Source: Ascaphus truei
Taxonomy: Eukaryota > Chordata > Amphibia > Anura > Ascaphidae
NCBI GenBank assembly: GCA_036426205.1
Contig: CM071570.1
Span: 143,770,450 to 143,834,449 of the forward strand
Length of the DNA stretch: 64,000 bases
Direction of reading: 5' to 3'
Shown: in pieces, positions 10,056-22,171 of the stretch
Numbering within the stretch: the stretch's first letter is position 1
Layout of the letters: the number at the start of each line of letters is the position of its first letter
Made by a program: the position numbers and the translations under genes
The notes under the pieces: generated by a model
Told to the model about the DNA's origin: nothing
What the model saw: the letters and a program-made list of their open reading frames with translations, nothing else
Database searches by the model: none

Positions 10056-11160
10056 ATGTGTTCTACAGAGGCCATACAGGAAGGGAAAGTAGCCTTCTCT
10101 AAACTTCGAGTGGTGAATTCTCTGGGATGTCCATCCAATGCGCTTCTGGCTGCATATTGTTATCCTGAGGCCCTGTCAATGGCAGGAGGACCTATAAGGA
10201 GGTGGAAGGATATCCTTGAAGCTCAGATACGCGATCCAGTGTGCGGGCCTCTCTGCCGGGAAGTACAAAAACAGAATCCCACATTGATCAAGTGTGCTTC
10301 TGGGAATATGATCGCTCTTCTCATGAAGGAATGGGACAAATTCCAAATAGACAATGGTCTACTATACAGAGTGGTTACTTACAATAACTATCCGGATAGG
10401 AGACAGCTTGTTCTCCCAAGAAAACTGCAATATATGGTGCTGAGGTCATTGCATGACGACCATGGACATTTGGGAGTGGACAAGATGTTTGGGCTGCTAA
10501 GAGACCGGTTTTACTGGTCGAAAATGAGGGACGCTGTAGATCAACATTGCTAAATATGCTTGAGGTGCATTCAGAGAAAGACATTGCCTAGACGAGCAGC
10601 CCTACTGGGTCATCTGAAAAGTTCTGGTCCCATGGACTTAGTCTGTATAGACTTTCTGTGTATAGAGCCAGATTCCAGGGGCATTGTAAATGTTCTAGTG
10701 GTAACCGATCATTCTACCAGATATGCACAAGCTTTCCCCACCACAGATCAAAAGGCCATAACCATGGCTAAAGTATTGTGGGAGAGATACTTTGTTCACT
10801 ATGGATTGCCTAACAGAATGCATTCTGACCAGGGTCGCGATTTTGAGAGCAGACTCATAATGGAGCTGTTGAAGTTGCTATAGATCGAAAAATCCCGTAC
10901 GACACCTTACCGTCCTGAAGGTGATGCATTACCTGAATGGTTCAATAAGACTCTTCTTGACATCCTGGGTACGAATCAATATGCAGAAAAGGCAAGTTGG
11001 AGCAAGCATGTAGAACACCTGGTACATGTCTACAACTGCTCCCGGCATGAGTCCACTGGTTTCTCCCCCTACTTTATGATGTGCGGAAGAGAAGCTAGGC
11101 TACCTGTGGACATCAGTCTGGGATTCTCTATGATGGTGTGCCCAATGTGGCACACTACCA
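10056..11160 (+). pseudogene. gypsy integrase, zinc-binding and catalytic core
   Basis: The HHCC domain is HDDHGHLGVDKMFGLL, then DQHC, a stop at 10551-10553, and CLRCIQRK. The catalytic core follows: MDLVCIDFLCIEPDS (first Asp), VVTDHSTRYAQAFPT, GLPNRMHSDQGRDFES (second Asp) and, after a stop at 10881-10883, the Glu in LPEWFNKTLLDILG. It ends with VYNCSRHESTGFSPYFMMCG. The enzyme would join element DNA to the host. At least two in-frame stops and a frameshift near 11130 inactivate it. Confidence 0.88.
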
Positions 11161-11915
11161 ATACATTAAGAAACTGAAAGCCAATCTCAGAGCGTATCAG
11201 CTAGAGAAAGGAACCACAGCGAAGCTGAATCTAAATAATAAAAGACGATACGATTGCGAAGGGCACTATAGAAAGAACTTCGTCCTAGGGACAAGGTCCT
11301 CCAGAGAAATCTGGGAATACCAGGGAAACACAAACTGGCTGACAGATGGAGAGAGAGCCCTTTTGAAGTGGAATCCCAGCTGCCTGGGATCCTGTAAACC
11401 GTATCAAGGATTCGGAGGATAGGGTAAAAGTCTGGCATAGAAATCATTTATGGCCTATCCCTCAAGTAGGGATCAAACGGACCCCCCCCCCCACAGATAT
11501 GCTGACCGAGGAAACAGAAATTGCCAAAGTGGATCAAACTCCCAACGAAGAAGGGCCTAATCCGGTTTCTAACAATCCTATGCCTGCACCATCTGGTTCC
11601 ACAAACAGGCCTCTAAATCCGGGAAGTCCTGTGTTCACCCCAAAAAGAGACTGTTGTGACACTAAGAATCGCTCTATGAGAGGACCAGGGCCTCAAGCCG
11701 CTGGAAGCCTCTCTGACCAAGAAGAAGGTGAAGAGATCTCAGGATCAATAGATAGGCCAGTTAAAGAACTGAGGAGAAGTCAGAGAACCATACGCCCCCA
11801 AAATAGGATTGCTTATGATTCAATAGAACAACCCCACTACAAGTCTCAGCCGTCATCTAGGGACAGATTTGCGTCTTTTATGTCTGTACTGACTGAAGTG
11901 TATAATGCCATTTGA
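11138..11915 (+). pseudogene. integrase C-terminal region and pol tail
   Basis: The first part (to about 11440) carries LNNKRRYDCEGHYRKN and later DRVKVWHRNHLWPIPQV, typical of the end of gypsy integrases. Frame changes occur near 11290 and 11410. A C tract lies at 11481-11491, and the last part (11499-11915, 138 aa) is a Pro-, Ser- and Gln-rich tail with KELRRSQRTIRPQNRIAYD, resembling the basic tail that closes pol in this lineage. No env follows; the stop at 11913-11915 lies about 120 bp before the LTR. Confidence 0.7.
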
Positions 11916-12034
11916 ATCTATGCTGTTACAAAAGTTGTGTTATATTGTTCATGCAACTGTATTTTAGTTATATAAATGTTGTTGGTATATGGTTTCTAAT
12001 GTGGGGACGATGAGGTTTTTTGCCAGGGGGAGGA

Positions 12035-12982
12035 TGTAGCAGGGTAGTCCTCCTCACCTCTGGTGGGAGCTTATGCAGCACTGCGGACTCGTATGCTGAG
12101 GTGCGGTAGCCATGTTGGGGTTGGAAAAGGACTGGAGAGAGGATATCACCTGCAGGAATAGGATATCCTCTGGAGACTGCAAGGACAAGGTCAGACCTCC
12201 CTGAGACCGCGGAGGGGAAGGTTGTGTCCCGGAAGCCAAGCAGGCTGCCTACAACTAGGCCATAGAAACCCCATAGGCCCGAGTTAGTTCCCTGAGAAAC
12301 CCAAGCGGAGTATAGTAGGGACAGCAATACGTCAGCCTGTTAGCGATTGCCAGTGGAGCGGTGGAGCAGGATGAATTGCGGGGATGATTCCCCAGGCCTA
12401 GAGGATATTGTTGGGAGGTCCTGCATCATGGGATCACGGATGCGGCTCCTCTTCTGAGAAGGATTCCCTGGTTCTATAAGTACAACCAGGAAGGTACCCA
12501 CGTGCACCACCAATACACAAGGGTGGGTAGCTCTGCCCTCACACATACATTTGGGGGATTGCCTGGGCGGACATTTCGTGTTCTTAGGTGCCATGGGATA
12601 GGGTGGAACCAGGACCCTTAGGAGTGTAATTGCTCCCTGGGATAGGAGGAAGGGTTTGTGTTCTTCCAAGGCTGTACTATATTATGTATGTGTATCTGGT
12701 GGGACCCTGTTGGTAAAGAGTTATTGTGTGCGGTTATTTGCTGCACACCTACATATGTTCCCGTGAAGAGCCATCCCGTCTATGCTGGGATCCCCACGGG
12801 TGGAGGCGCTGCACCTGGCACCCCCAAGCTCCCTATGAGTGAAGGCTCAGGCCTTCTGTAAGTCTGCAGGTTAGCACCATAACACCAATTGTATGCCAAT
12901 CTCCCTTAGGGGTTTACCCACCCATGAGGTCCCCAGGGCAACTACTTCCAGCCCCCACCCCCGCTCCCCTTTGATTGTCACA
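12035..12982 (+). mobile_element. 3' LTR of the second gypsy element
   Basis: A polypurine tract CCAGGGGGAGGATG (12022-12035) runs directly into TGTAGCAGGG, the expected layout for a 3' LTR. The interior has a GGTGGAGGCGCTGCAC box (12790-12805) shared with the other LTRs listed here. The right end is set at TTGATTGTCACA (12971-12982) because it ends in CA, but this is uncertain; an alternative reading places the LTR end just before the shared box. No matching 5' LTR is seen upstream of 6499. Confidence 0.6.
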
Positions 12983-15261
12983 GTGGTAAACCACTGACAG
13001 AGATTGAGGAAGCAGCAACTGGTTCTCCAACCTTGGACAGAAAGAAAACCATACCACCATCTTTTTTTATGCTCTCCTATGAGCAGGAAATCTACCTCTA
13101 GGGACCAAAATGAAGAGATTTGGGGGAGAGAGACTGCTGTTTGGTGTCAAAACGTTGCTAAACGGGAAGTGGATCCACAAGTGTCAACCTCCCAAGAACC
13201 GGCTCTGGAGGCCCATTTTAGGAAAATGAGCCGTTTGCGTTGTGTCGTACTATACTGTAGGAGATTCCTGCTTCTATTGTGATACACAACTGCTGTGAAT
13301 TGGCATTATTTATCAATGACTAAAATGGGATTTTGAAAGATTGTTACAATATAGTGTAACCCTCCTTGCTCGGTTCTTAAGGCGTTTACATCAGTTGACT
13401 ATGTAGATGGCTTTGCTCAGTCTCACACCTTGTCAGGGTGCTGGATCCATTTAGGCTGGGCGTAGATATGCTGGTGGACTAATAATGGGCGTCAGTAACT
13501 TTTAGAGTACAAACAGGAGCTTTATAAAGAGCTGTTATAATGCTCTTCACACATACACATCACTCTATTCACAGATCTGATATATTTACAGGGTTTGTAC
13601 TATTTGCTTTTTCCATAGATACCCTAATCTTAATACAGTAGGGAGGTATTGAGGCTTGTTTCTCGTTGGATTAGCTGAATCATCCCTCTTCTGTATAGCG
13701 TCCAATATGTCCAATTATTAGTGAGCCCCTTGTGGGCTTGGCCGACAAATTTCCTCAGGATCAATACCCCGGAACTGTACACTGACTGCCACCTCTAGGC
13801 AGACTCGGCCCCAGTTAGCTACAGACCTTCCAATCAGACCAATCCGACTATGGGCATAGGCTTCCTTGTATCTCAACAAATGGGTTAATCATGACCATTG
13901 CTACAGACGCTTTCTGGGTAGGGAAATCCCCCTAACTATAAAATAGCAAACGGAGACAGATCAATCTTAGTACACATATCTATACACGGAAACACATTTA
14001 TATTATTCACAGTGAGGCTTTTCCAACCGTCACTACAGGAACCTACCTGTAGGACCTTCGAACTAGCTATATATACCCCAACAGTGATGTCACTGGTCAC
14101 AAGCATATAGTGGGCATGGCCTCTTTTCTGCCAGGTCACTCTATTCAATGTGAGGGGAGACGGCTGTTACTCTGTGTGGGCCCACAGTCTTATCCTGTTA
14201 AGGCCAATAACCCATTACACCACTAGTAGTCCCTAGTCAATGATAGTATGGCGCACCCTTAAAGTCAAAATGTGCTGGCACCTGGATTAAATTTAAACCA
14301 AGGAGATAAATTGATCAAAATAAGTTAGCATTTTGTAAAAAATAAAACTTTTTGTTGACAATTAAAAACATAAATGCAAAAACAAAAGGAAATACAGGGG
14401 TGGTTGCAAATGACACACATGCTGCACTCCCAGGCTATCATGCATGATTGACGAACTTGTATCTCTGCGGAGTGAATCTGGTATCACAGACTTCACCCAC
14501 TAATAGCCATCATTAAGAAACGGAGACGCAAACACACACAGACAATACAAAGACTGAAGGCATGGACACGTGTGAACGTGCCAGTGTATGAAGCCATGTG
14601 TGAAAGATAAATTTCTCTCCTTTATTTCTTTTATCTGCAGGAAAGGTGGAGCATTCTACAAAAAAGCGCTGAGTGGATTTCTTTGTGCTAATAATATCAC
14701 TGTGAAGCCTGTGGCCTGAGTGACAAGTCTGATTCATCAAGGTAACAGAATCTGTTCTCATTCAGAAGACTCTTCTTTATGCACAAGACAGCCGATTGGC
14801 ATGATTGTACTTTGCCATAACTTCAATGCAGGACTACCCCCTACTGGAGTCAAGACATTAAAGCACCTATTCCCTATTTAATTAATAGGATATCATACAA
14901 TACATTTATATCCAGGAAAGTATCAAATAAGCGTGCATTGTATTTAAATAAAAACCAGATATAATTATCCTGCATACCAAATCTGTAAATGCTCTGAATG
15001 TGTTTTAACACTATTTTATGTATTTTGCATTAGGAAGCCATGGAAGTATTTCCGTGTGAAAGATACCCAACAAAAAGTGCAATTAATCCACCTTGAATAT
15101 GGCACCACCCTCAAATTTGTGTTGTGTCCCTTTCGTGACACAGTAAGTACCTGACAGATTCAATAGTTTTCTGACAGTGCTTTATGTTTAATAAAAAAAA
15201 TATATATATATATAGAGTTATCAGTACCGTGTTAGCTGGTACAATGTGGTATCTTCCAATA
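12983..15261. other. no recognised gene; mixed old repeat sequence
   Basis: The largest open frame, 13004-13282 (92 aa, +), has no motif I recognise and follows an LTR end, so it may be leader or gag debris or noise. The rest is A/T-rich with scattered stops. GATATCC-type and CCCATTACACC patches near 13920-14220 resemble LTR flanks elsewhere, but I could not define an element. Confidence 0.3.
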
Positions 15262-15284
15262 TAGATATATATATATATATATAT

Positions 15285-15322
<38 letters not shown>
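15262..15322. repeat. (TA)n microsatellite
   Basis: About 60 bases of AT dinucleotide with two GATA interruptions. A smaller run precedes it at about 15200-15214. It creates spurious Ile/Tyr repeat frames on both strands that I do not count as genes. Confidence 0.95.
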
Positions 15323-15326
<4 letters not shown>

Positions 15327-18300
15327 ATAAATACAACCAGTATGCATTTTGTATTGTTTTGCAGAAATTATATGTATGTCTGTTTGTCATTACTGTGGTC
15401 CCTTTTTACCATGTACAGTACAACTGCTGTGTGGATCTTTTTTTTATTTTTTAGTACAATAAATTCCACAATTTACTGATTACTCTTTAATACTTAGAGG
15501 GGTTTTGTTTTTCTAGAAATACTTGCACAAGTAATGCATGAGTGCACATATGGGCAAGTCAACCTTGTGGGGTTCTGTTGAATAGTGTACTTAGCATAAA
15601 TTGTGATTAATTAGTTATTCCAAATCTATTTTTTTTTTTACAAAATTTGACATAAAATATAAGATATTCCTCAAACCTTTTATTCTGATACAATTAATAC
15701 ATTGGAGGTGAAACCAACAGTAAAATACTACTTGTTATACATCGTTAAGCCATTATTATTATTAATATTGCAATTGTATATTTTTTGTATTATTAACTCA
15801 TCTAAATCTGCGATGTTAAAGTACTTAGCGGTTGGAAATAGAGAATAAATGGCCAGGAGGATGTACTGCAGATTTTAAAACAGGGCATGAATTAGGCCTG
15901 TTATGAATAAATGCAGCATATTTTTTTTACCAGCCTGCTCCTGTGTCTTTCTTTGCTACTGTACCTAAAGCATTCACTTGTACAGACACCAAATAGTATA
16001 GGCCTGAAATCTGTCAGAGGTATTTGACACACATGGTTCACAGTCAATACTTTTGTTCTTCCACACAAAACGTTTTCCTACACAAAATATGTTTTCTGTT
16101 TAAATACAGTATCAGTTTATCTAGTAGCGTTTTATTTAATTTTTTTTGCGTTGACATTACCAAAGCTTTACACAATAGGTTAAAATCATATATGTTTCTG
16201 AATTTTATTTTGAGTGATTCTGGTTCTTCGTATAGTTTAAGACCCTCTTGTTGTGTATTTACAGCATAAGAGTTTCTTTGGAGTAGCCACAGAGAGAAAG
16301 CCTGGATTTTCCCCATAACATAGAAAAAAAGAAAAACTTGCCAATTTTGTAAGTTAGTTTGTCACATTGATAGGCTTTCAATTTTTTTCGAAGAAAACTA
16401 AAAAGATCTACCCTCCGGTTCAGAATTTGGGCAATATTTTGGAAATATGTAACTTTTTCCAAAGGTTTGCCGTATTTTTTCGAAAAGTTTAGTGGGGAAA
16501 CAAAATAAAAGGACGAGTCTTTCTTGGGGTTTTGGTCACATTTTGCTTGGATACCAAAGTTTGTCCCAAAGGGCGACTTGAACTTCCGAACACACTTCGA
16601 AGTTCGCAAAGTTGAAATTTTGAGCTCCAAAAAGTGCCCATTCTTAATTGAAACTGAGTTCTAATTTACATTTCTTTCACTGTAATTGCTTGTAGAAAGA
16701 GTTTGTATTATATTCCCTTATCTACCCCATAATCGTTCGTAGAATAATATAAGGCATCAAATAGATGACTGTAGGATAGAAAGCTTTGTATCCCAGGGCA
16801 CTTATTGTCAGCTGTTATCATTTATATTTCCATTAAAAGAGATATGGTGTTTTCCCAGCACTATTTCCTTTTTGTCATCATGCATGGGCTGCTTAAGGTG
16901 ACACTGTGACATCGGAACAATGTCACATCAGCATGAATTCTGAATAACGCCAAATTGTCAAGGCAACAAGATAACATGGGGGCAAAGTCATAATGAACTA
17001 TTTTGACAATGAGTAGAAAACATTGACATGAGCACAATTACACTGCTGTCTATCACAATGCATGAATAGTTGCGTAATCTGTCATTAAGCAAAATCAAAT
17101 CTGATGAATCTCAACCATAAACCCGCACCAGTATTTCCCCACAGGAAAAATTATACAAAATGTGAAACAGTCACAATTTGGAGTCCAAGTAGTAAGGGAA
17201 ATATTTTTATTTCTGCAACGTTTTATCTAGTGTAAGTGCTGTGTCACACCAGCACAATGTGCATCAGGCCACTGCTGGACCAATTTGTTAAATATCAGTA
17301 TCTCTTTGCTACACAAACATTTGTTACTATGTACAGTGCAAACACAGGTTCTGGTAGCCAAACATCCTCATACATGCATTGCAGCTGTAGTTTGTGTATG
17401 CTGGCAGCGCTGCCAAAACTGTTACAGCCTTACTCCTCTTAGCTCATTTTTTATTGTCCATGAAACTAGATACATGAATTAAGTGCTATGGGGAATAGCA
17501 GAAACCCTGAAATATCCAACTACTGTACACCCCACACTGCTTTCCTGAGCTTGTTACTGTCTAACAGACCGGCTCAAATGACTAAACAATGATCTGCTAT
17601 AAAACACCTTCCTGCGTTTCTGGGCAATGAGATGTCTTCTGGGGGCGTAAGGTGTCTTATGGCAAGGCACCGCTAAGTAAGCACGGCCCAAAGTATTTCA
17701 TCTGTTCAGATCAAGATTCTGATCATTGAGCTGCAAATGTTTATATCAAGTTATCAATTAAGCTTAAGAAGTAGAACAGTGCAAACAGTAGGAAAGAATT
17801 AAAAGTACAGTATTTACTAGCCAGAGCTCCATTCCTGCAGGGAGTGTCCTGCTTGGTTCTGCCAAGGCTCTAACAGCAGTGGGTAAACTAGCATCATTCT
17901 AACATTCTACTTATCTCGCCACTACTACATGACTGTGGACTGTGTTGCTTTTTGGATTTCCTTTTTATCAAATCAGATTTATACATACTGTTTCTCAACT
18001 ATATATATTTCTAAGTGAGTCGTGTCCGTTTTTATTTTGTGCCTGTGTTTCATATTTTTATTCTCCTTAATTAAAAAATAATAATAATCCTGTGGTCTAA
18101 AACTATATGATTAGTTATTCATTTAGTCAGGTTGATGCCCCTGTGAAGCCCATTAAGTTCCATTTTGTTTCTGGCCAGGTTAAGGCAAACTCAATTTGTT
18201 AAAGTAACTTGAACAGCCCTGACACATTGCAGACACGTAGAAAGTGTAACTGCTCAGCTACATGCTTTAATTGGCAGAACCATCTGCTGTATTTCTGCAA

Positions 18301-18686
18301 AGTATGAACTATACTAACTGGAGGTCATTTGATCATGAGTTTTTAATTACCCTAATCTTTGTCCAAGGGTAAAACCATTTCTGTGTAGATTCCAGAATTG
18401 AAAAATGTTAGTGCAGCACTGGGGCTGCTGTATGCCACTACAAGAGTGAATCACAATTATAAACCATCACATTCCTGACTAACTGCTGACTTTGTTTTCT
18501 CGGCTCTTCCATTTCATTAAAGAGCATTGAGCAAGCAGTGTCAGTCCTATCTACCAAATTGGAATGATTGTCTTATTAATGCATCGTTAACAAGGCAGTT
18601 CATCTTTATAAAGTGTTTATCCAATTCTTGCTTTTGAATGTGGTAGAGGTATTGAATGTGTAATTCAGAACAGATACTTTTGATGG
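15323..18686. other. no recognisable feature
   Basis: The region is A/T-rich with short frames only. A patch at 16380-16620 is rich in TTCGAA-like words (CTTCGAAGTTCGC near 16600), a texture common in old amphibian repeats, but no ends are visible. I find no promoter, splice pattern or RNA gene that I can support. This is the longest stretch without identifiable mobile DNA and may be ordinary intergenic or intronic sequence. Confidence 0.35.
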
Positions 18687-18735
18687 GTCTGTGTATGTGT
18701 ATGTATGTATGTATGTATGTATGTATGTATATATG
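18687..18735. repeat. (ATGT)n microsatellite
   Basis: GTGTATGT grades into about ten ATGT units and then ATATATG. It directly abuts the start of the LTR at 18736. Confidence 0.9.
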
Positions 18736-19470
18736 TGTAGCCCGGACTGGTTCTTGGCTACCAGTCTGCCCTCACTGGCAGTAAGCCCTGGTAAGAGCAG
18801 GTCTGCCAGTACTTATCACGGGTTTTCCCCACTCCCAGCAGTGCCCTTGAGTGATAGTGGGGAGGTGGAACCAGGCCTGGGTTCTCCTAATCCTGGGTCA
18901 GACCTGGTGCCCTCCTCCTGGCTGTACTTAAGGGGAGTGCTGCAAAAATTAAAGTCAGTGCCTCTCCCCACTTGAGAGAGGCAGGTCACACACAGGTTGC
19001 CTGAATACTGGCCTTCCCTGCTCCTCTTCCCTTTGGGGGAGAGTGAGTGTGCACCTTTTCCCTGAACCTGATAGAGGATCAGGGAAGAGCAAGGACTGCT
19101 GCGGGGGCCCTTGAACCGTAGTGCAGGTCCAGGGACTATTCTACTGCTGGATACAACACCAGAGACTTCATAGGGCAGAGGCCTGCTCTGACTGCATTGA
19201 GCTGAACAGAATAAACCGTTCCTGTTTCATATACCTCCTGCCTGGTGTGTGATCTTACTGGGGAAGGAGAGGGATTGTTTCTATCTTAGGAGATCACCTC
19301 CATACATCTGGAGCCTGTGACAGATGGAGGCGTTGCACTGCTAGAAAACCATGCTGGGTATGTATCCCAGAAACCCGTCCTGTGTCCTCACAAACATCGG
19401 CGGACGACTCAGCCCTCCACACACGCTGTAATGGCAGAATCTCCCATTGGGTGGGGGAAACACTGTTACA
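18736..19470 (+). mobile_element. solo LTR, TGTAG...TTACA family, copy A
   Basis: The unit starts TGTAGCCCGG and ends GGGGGAAACACTGTTACA, 735 bp. AATAAA lies at 19210-19215. GATGGAGGCGTTGCACTGC (about 19322-19340) is the box shared by the family. The flanks TATG (18732-18735) and TACG (19471-19474) may be a 4-bp target duplication with one change. Because the whole unit has TG...CA ends, I treat it as a solo LTR; the box could instead be a primer-binding site, with the unit being LTR plus leader. Confidence 0.6.
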
Positions 19471-19487
19471 TACGTATTATGTATATA

Positions 19488-19501
19488 TATGTGTGTATAT
19501 G

Positions 19502-19538
<37 letters not shown>
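19488..19538. repeat. (TA)n tract between two LTRs
   Basis: TATATATGTGTGTATATGTATA followed by a pure TA run separates LTR copies A and B, which face each other. Confidence 0.9.
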
Positions 19539-19542
<4 letters not shown>

Positions 19543-20352
19543 ACGGTGTTTCTGGCCCGGCCCGACCCACCCAATCTCACATTGGCCCCTGTGGTCTAAC
19601 CGGACCCCATTACAGTGTAGATATGCCTGATGGTGCACCTGTTGGCTACAGGACTCCTGAGTCTCCCGCATGATGGTGTGTGGGGAGAACCCGTCAGACA
19701 GGCAGCTGAGGTAGTGTGCTGAGTCTCACCTAGTTCCAGTGCAGCGCCTCCACCTCACCAGGGCCCCTGCGTCCGCATGGGGATGATCCTGACGAGGAAC
19801 TCCTCGGTGGTGCAACCTCCTGTGCAATCATTGGACTCTCACACACAGGGGTTTCTCTGATCAGCTCCATCTTTATTGTCACGGTGGGCATAGCTGCCCT
19901 CCACAATGGGTGTATTTAGCCGATCATCTCGCCCGTGCTCCCCTTTGATAGGTATGTCACCTAGATGAGGGATTCACTATTCCCGCAGGAATCACTGCCC
20001 TGTGCCAGGTCCCTGGACACAGTCTCCCATGGAGTTACTAGAACATAACTAACACTCTGCAGAACTTGAACTCCTTCCTGAACCTTGCAAGAACTTTCCA
20101 GCAACTGTACTCGCCTTGAACTCTGACAGAACTAACTCTTGACACAGTGCTGTGCCTTATGTAACTTCTGAGGCTGACACACCTCTGACATCACTAACCA
20201 TGGAGTCAGAGCATGTGACCAGTCCCATCCATACACAGGCACCCCACCAGGGTGTGAGGGAAAACCTCATGATTACTGCTGGCATGCCCACACTTACCAG
20301 GCCTTGCTGCCAGCAGGAGAGATGACTGTAGGCATTTTACATGACCGCTACA
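19539..20352 (-). mobile_element. solo LTR, same family, copy B
   Basis: On the plus strand the unit starts TGTAACGGTGTTTCTGG and ends GACCGCTACA (814 bp), flanked by TATA on both sides. The box GTGCAGCGCCTCCAC at about 19740-19754 is the reverse complement of that in copy A, and the start matches the complement of copy A's end. So A and B lie tail to tail. Confidence 0.6.
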
Positions 20353-20410
20353 TATATATATATATATATATAATATATAATATATATATACTATGAGTAT
20401 ATATATATCT
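20353..20410. repeat. (TA)n tract
   Basis: A TA run with AATATA interruptions follows LTR copy B directly and ends in TATATATATCTCC. Confidence 0.9.
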
Positions 20411-21990
20411 CCTATCCCCTGGCTATGTGTTTCTTGGCCCTAGCATGTAAGTCCTGGTAAGTGCAGGCAGTGTTAGGGTTAAATCCCTTTTACATGGGCC
20501 AACATGTGCGTCCGTTAGTACACCGGTTCATTTGTTGCCATATCTAGGTGCAGGCCTAATGGCAGCTGGGAGTATCAAGCCTCGGGGGGAGGGGGGGCGT
20601 GGTGGTGTTAACTGGGTCAAATGTATGGCGTGATGCCTGTCACTCATCTAAACCTGCCCAGTTTTGGGGCAGGGTTATTAACCCCTTCCCAGGTATATAA
20701 GATACTTCCTACCCAAATTTAGAGAAGGATTCTTCCAGTATGTAGCCTGCTCCTCAGGGAGTGAGGCGGTGTTCTGCCTTACCCAGGGACGCTTTATACA
20801 TTAGGCCGACTAGGCACAGTGCCTAGGGCGTACTAACCTTTTAGGGCGTACGAACCTTTTAGGGCGTACGAATCTTTTAGGGCCTACAATATTTCACTTG
20901 AAAAAATATCTAAACAAAAAAAATCACAAAATAAGAGAAAACAGCTAATTTTAATTTAAAATGCTTTAGAAGTATCGATACCTTTAAACTTTCGAAACAA
21001 AAGTATCGATGCCAAATATCGCTAGTATCGAAAGAAACAAGCAAATGATGAAATTAGCATAAAAATTAGTAAAAATATCGGACACACAGGCCTCTAGAAA
21101 TAAAAGCCTAGAGCCTACGAAGGGCTTAAAACGAACCTGGCCTTACCGCATCAGGGGGTAAGGGGGTGGTGACTAGCCTCAGGGGCCTCAAGCACTTGGG
21201 GGGCCTAGTCAGGGAAAATGACCAAGCAAGATGCGAGAGAAGTGTTCCATGTCGGCTGTGGGTGTAAAGTACCTCTATTGCAAAGGAAGGAATCAGGTCT
21301 GGCCTGCCAATAAATGGTGAACTGTTCCTTGCCAACGGCTGAATAACTGGAAGGGGTTCCTGAGGACTGTGACGGTGAGGGGGAAACCAGGCTCAATAAT
21401 AAAGGTTAAGCCCACTTGGTTGCCCCTGATCTATGTTTTGGGGTACTAGAGTGTCAGCTCTTCGACCTGGCTGTTGTATAGGCAGTACTGTGACTGTGTG
21501 TAAATTATGCGGCAATATTTTTTGTGTGTGTTTTTGCCTTCTCTGGAGTGCCAGCAAGCAGAGATTGCTAGGCTAGTAGTTTCAGGGTGGGCTTGGTGGA
21601 GAAAGTCTTCTCAGATTGTGGCTATGTAGCGGGATACATTGAAGCTCAGTGCCCCGGTCAAAACCCTACCCTGGAAACGTTCTTGTTACACCACCAAGAG
21701 TCCCTGCTTCAGCACAGACCAGAAAGGTAAAAAGGGCATAGGGATCAAGGTATCCCCAGAACGGTACAGGGGTCCCTAGTTTAAGGTGGGCTGCCCAGTT
21801 CATGCCCAAGTCACCCTGACCCTGGTATAGAGGTTCAGGGGGTGCTCCAGCTATGTGATAAAGCTGTGAGGTTTTTATTTGTGTGCCAAATGTAAAGTCA
21901 GGTTTCTACAGTGTGGCAGGGATAAGGCTAGTAAGAGTATATCTTCTTATTCTATCCCTGACACTAGATAGGGGGACTTGGACATTTTTA
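20411..21990 (+). mobile_element. possible LTR remnant split by another repeat
   Basis: AGTCCTGGTAAGTGCAGG (20450-20467) resembles AAGCCCTGGTAAGAGCAGG in LTR copy A. TATATAAGA near 20695 is a TATA box and AATAATAAAGG near 21393 a polyadenylation signal. Between them, from about 20795 to 21370, lies unrelated sequence beginning TAGGCCGACTAGGCACAGTGCCTAGGGC, probably a later insertion. Ends are not resolved. Confidence 0.35.
20825..20889. repeat. 18-bp tandem repeat, about 3.5 units
   Basis: The unit AGGGCGTACGAACCTTTT is repeated with single-base changes and ends in a partial AGGGCCTAC. It follows a palindromic TGCCTAGGGC segment. Confidence 0.85.
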
Positions 21991-22171
21991 GCACAAGATA
22001 CAATGTAAAGGGATATTTTATTAAAGGATTATATGTAATAGGTATATATGCTTGTAGCAAAGGATGAGAAATGAATCTCTGTATGGTGCTTCTAATTCCC
22101 AGAATAGTGCAATGAAGGCAATATAGCCCAGGAGTCAAGGGTTGAGTCAAATCAATGAAAAAATGTATATA

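Noticed and set aside
13004..13282. 92-codon plus frame as a gene
   Set aside because: No motif, no supporting homology I recognise, and a position just after an LTR end.
16259..16630. 123-codon minus frame
   Set aside because: No motif, A/T-rich composition and no neighbouring gene structure; a frame of this length is expected by chance in 64 kb.
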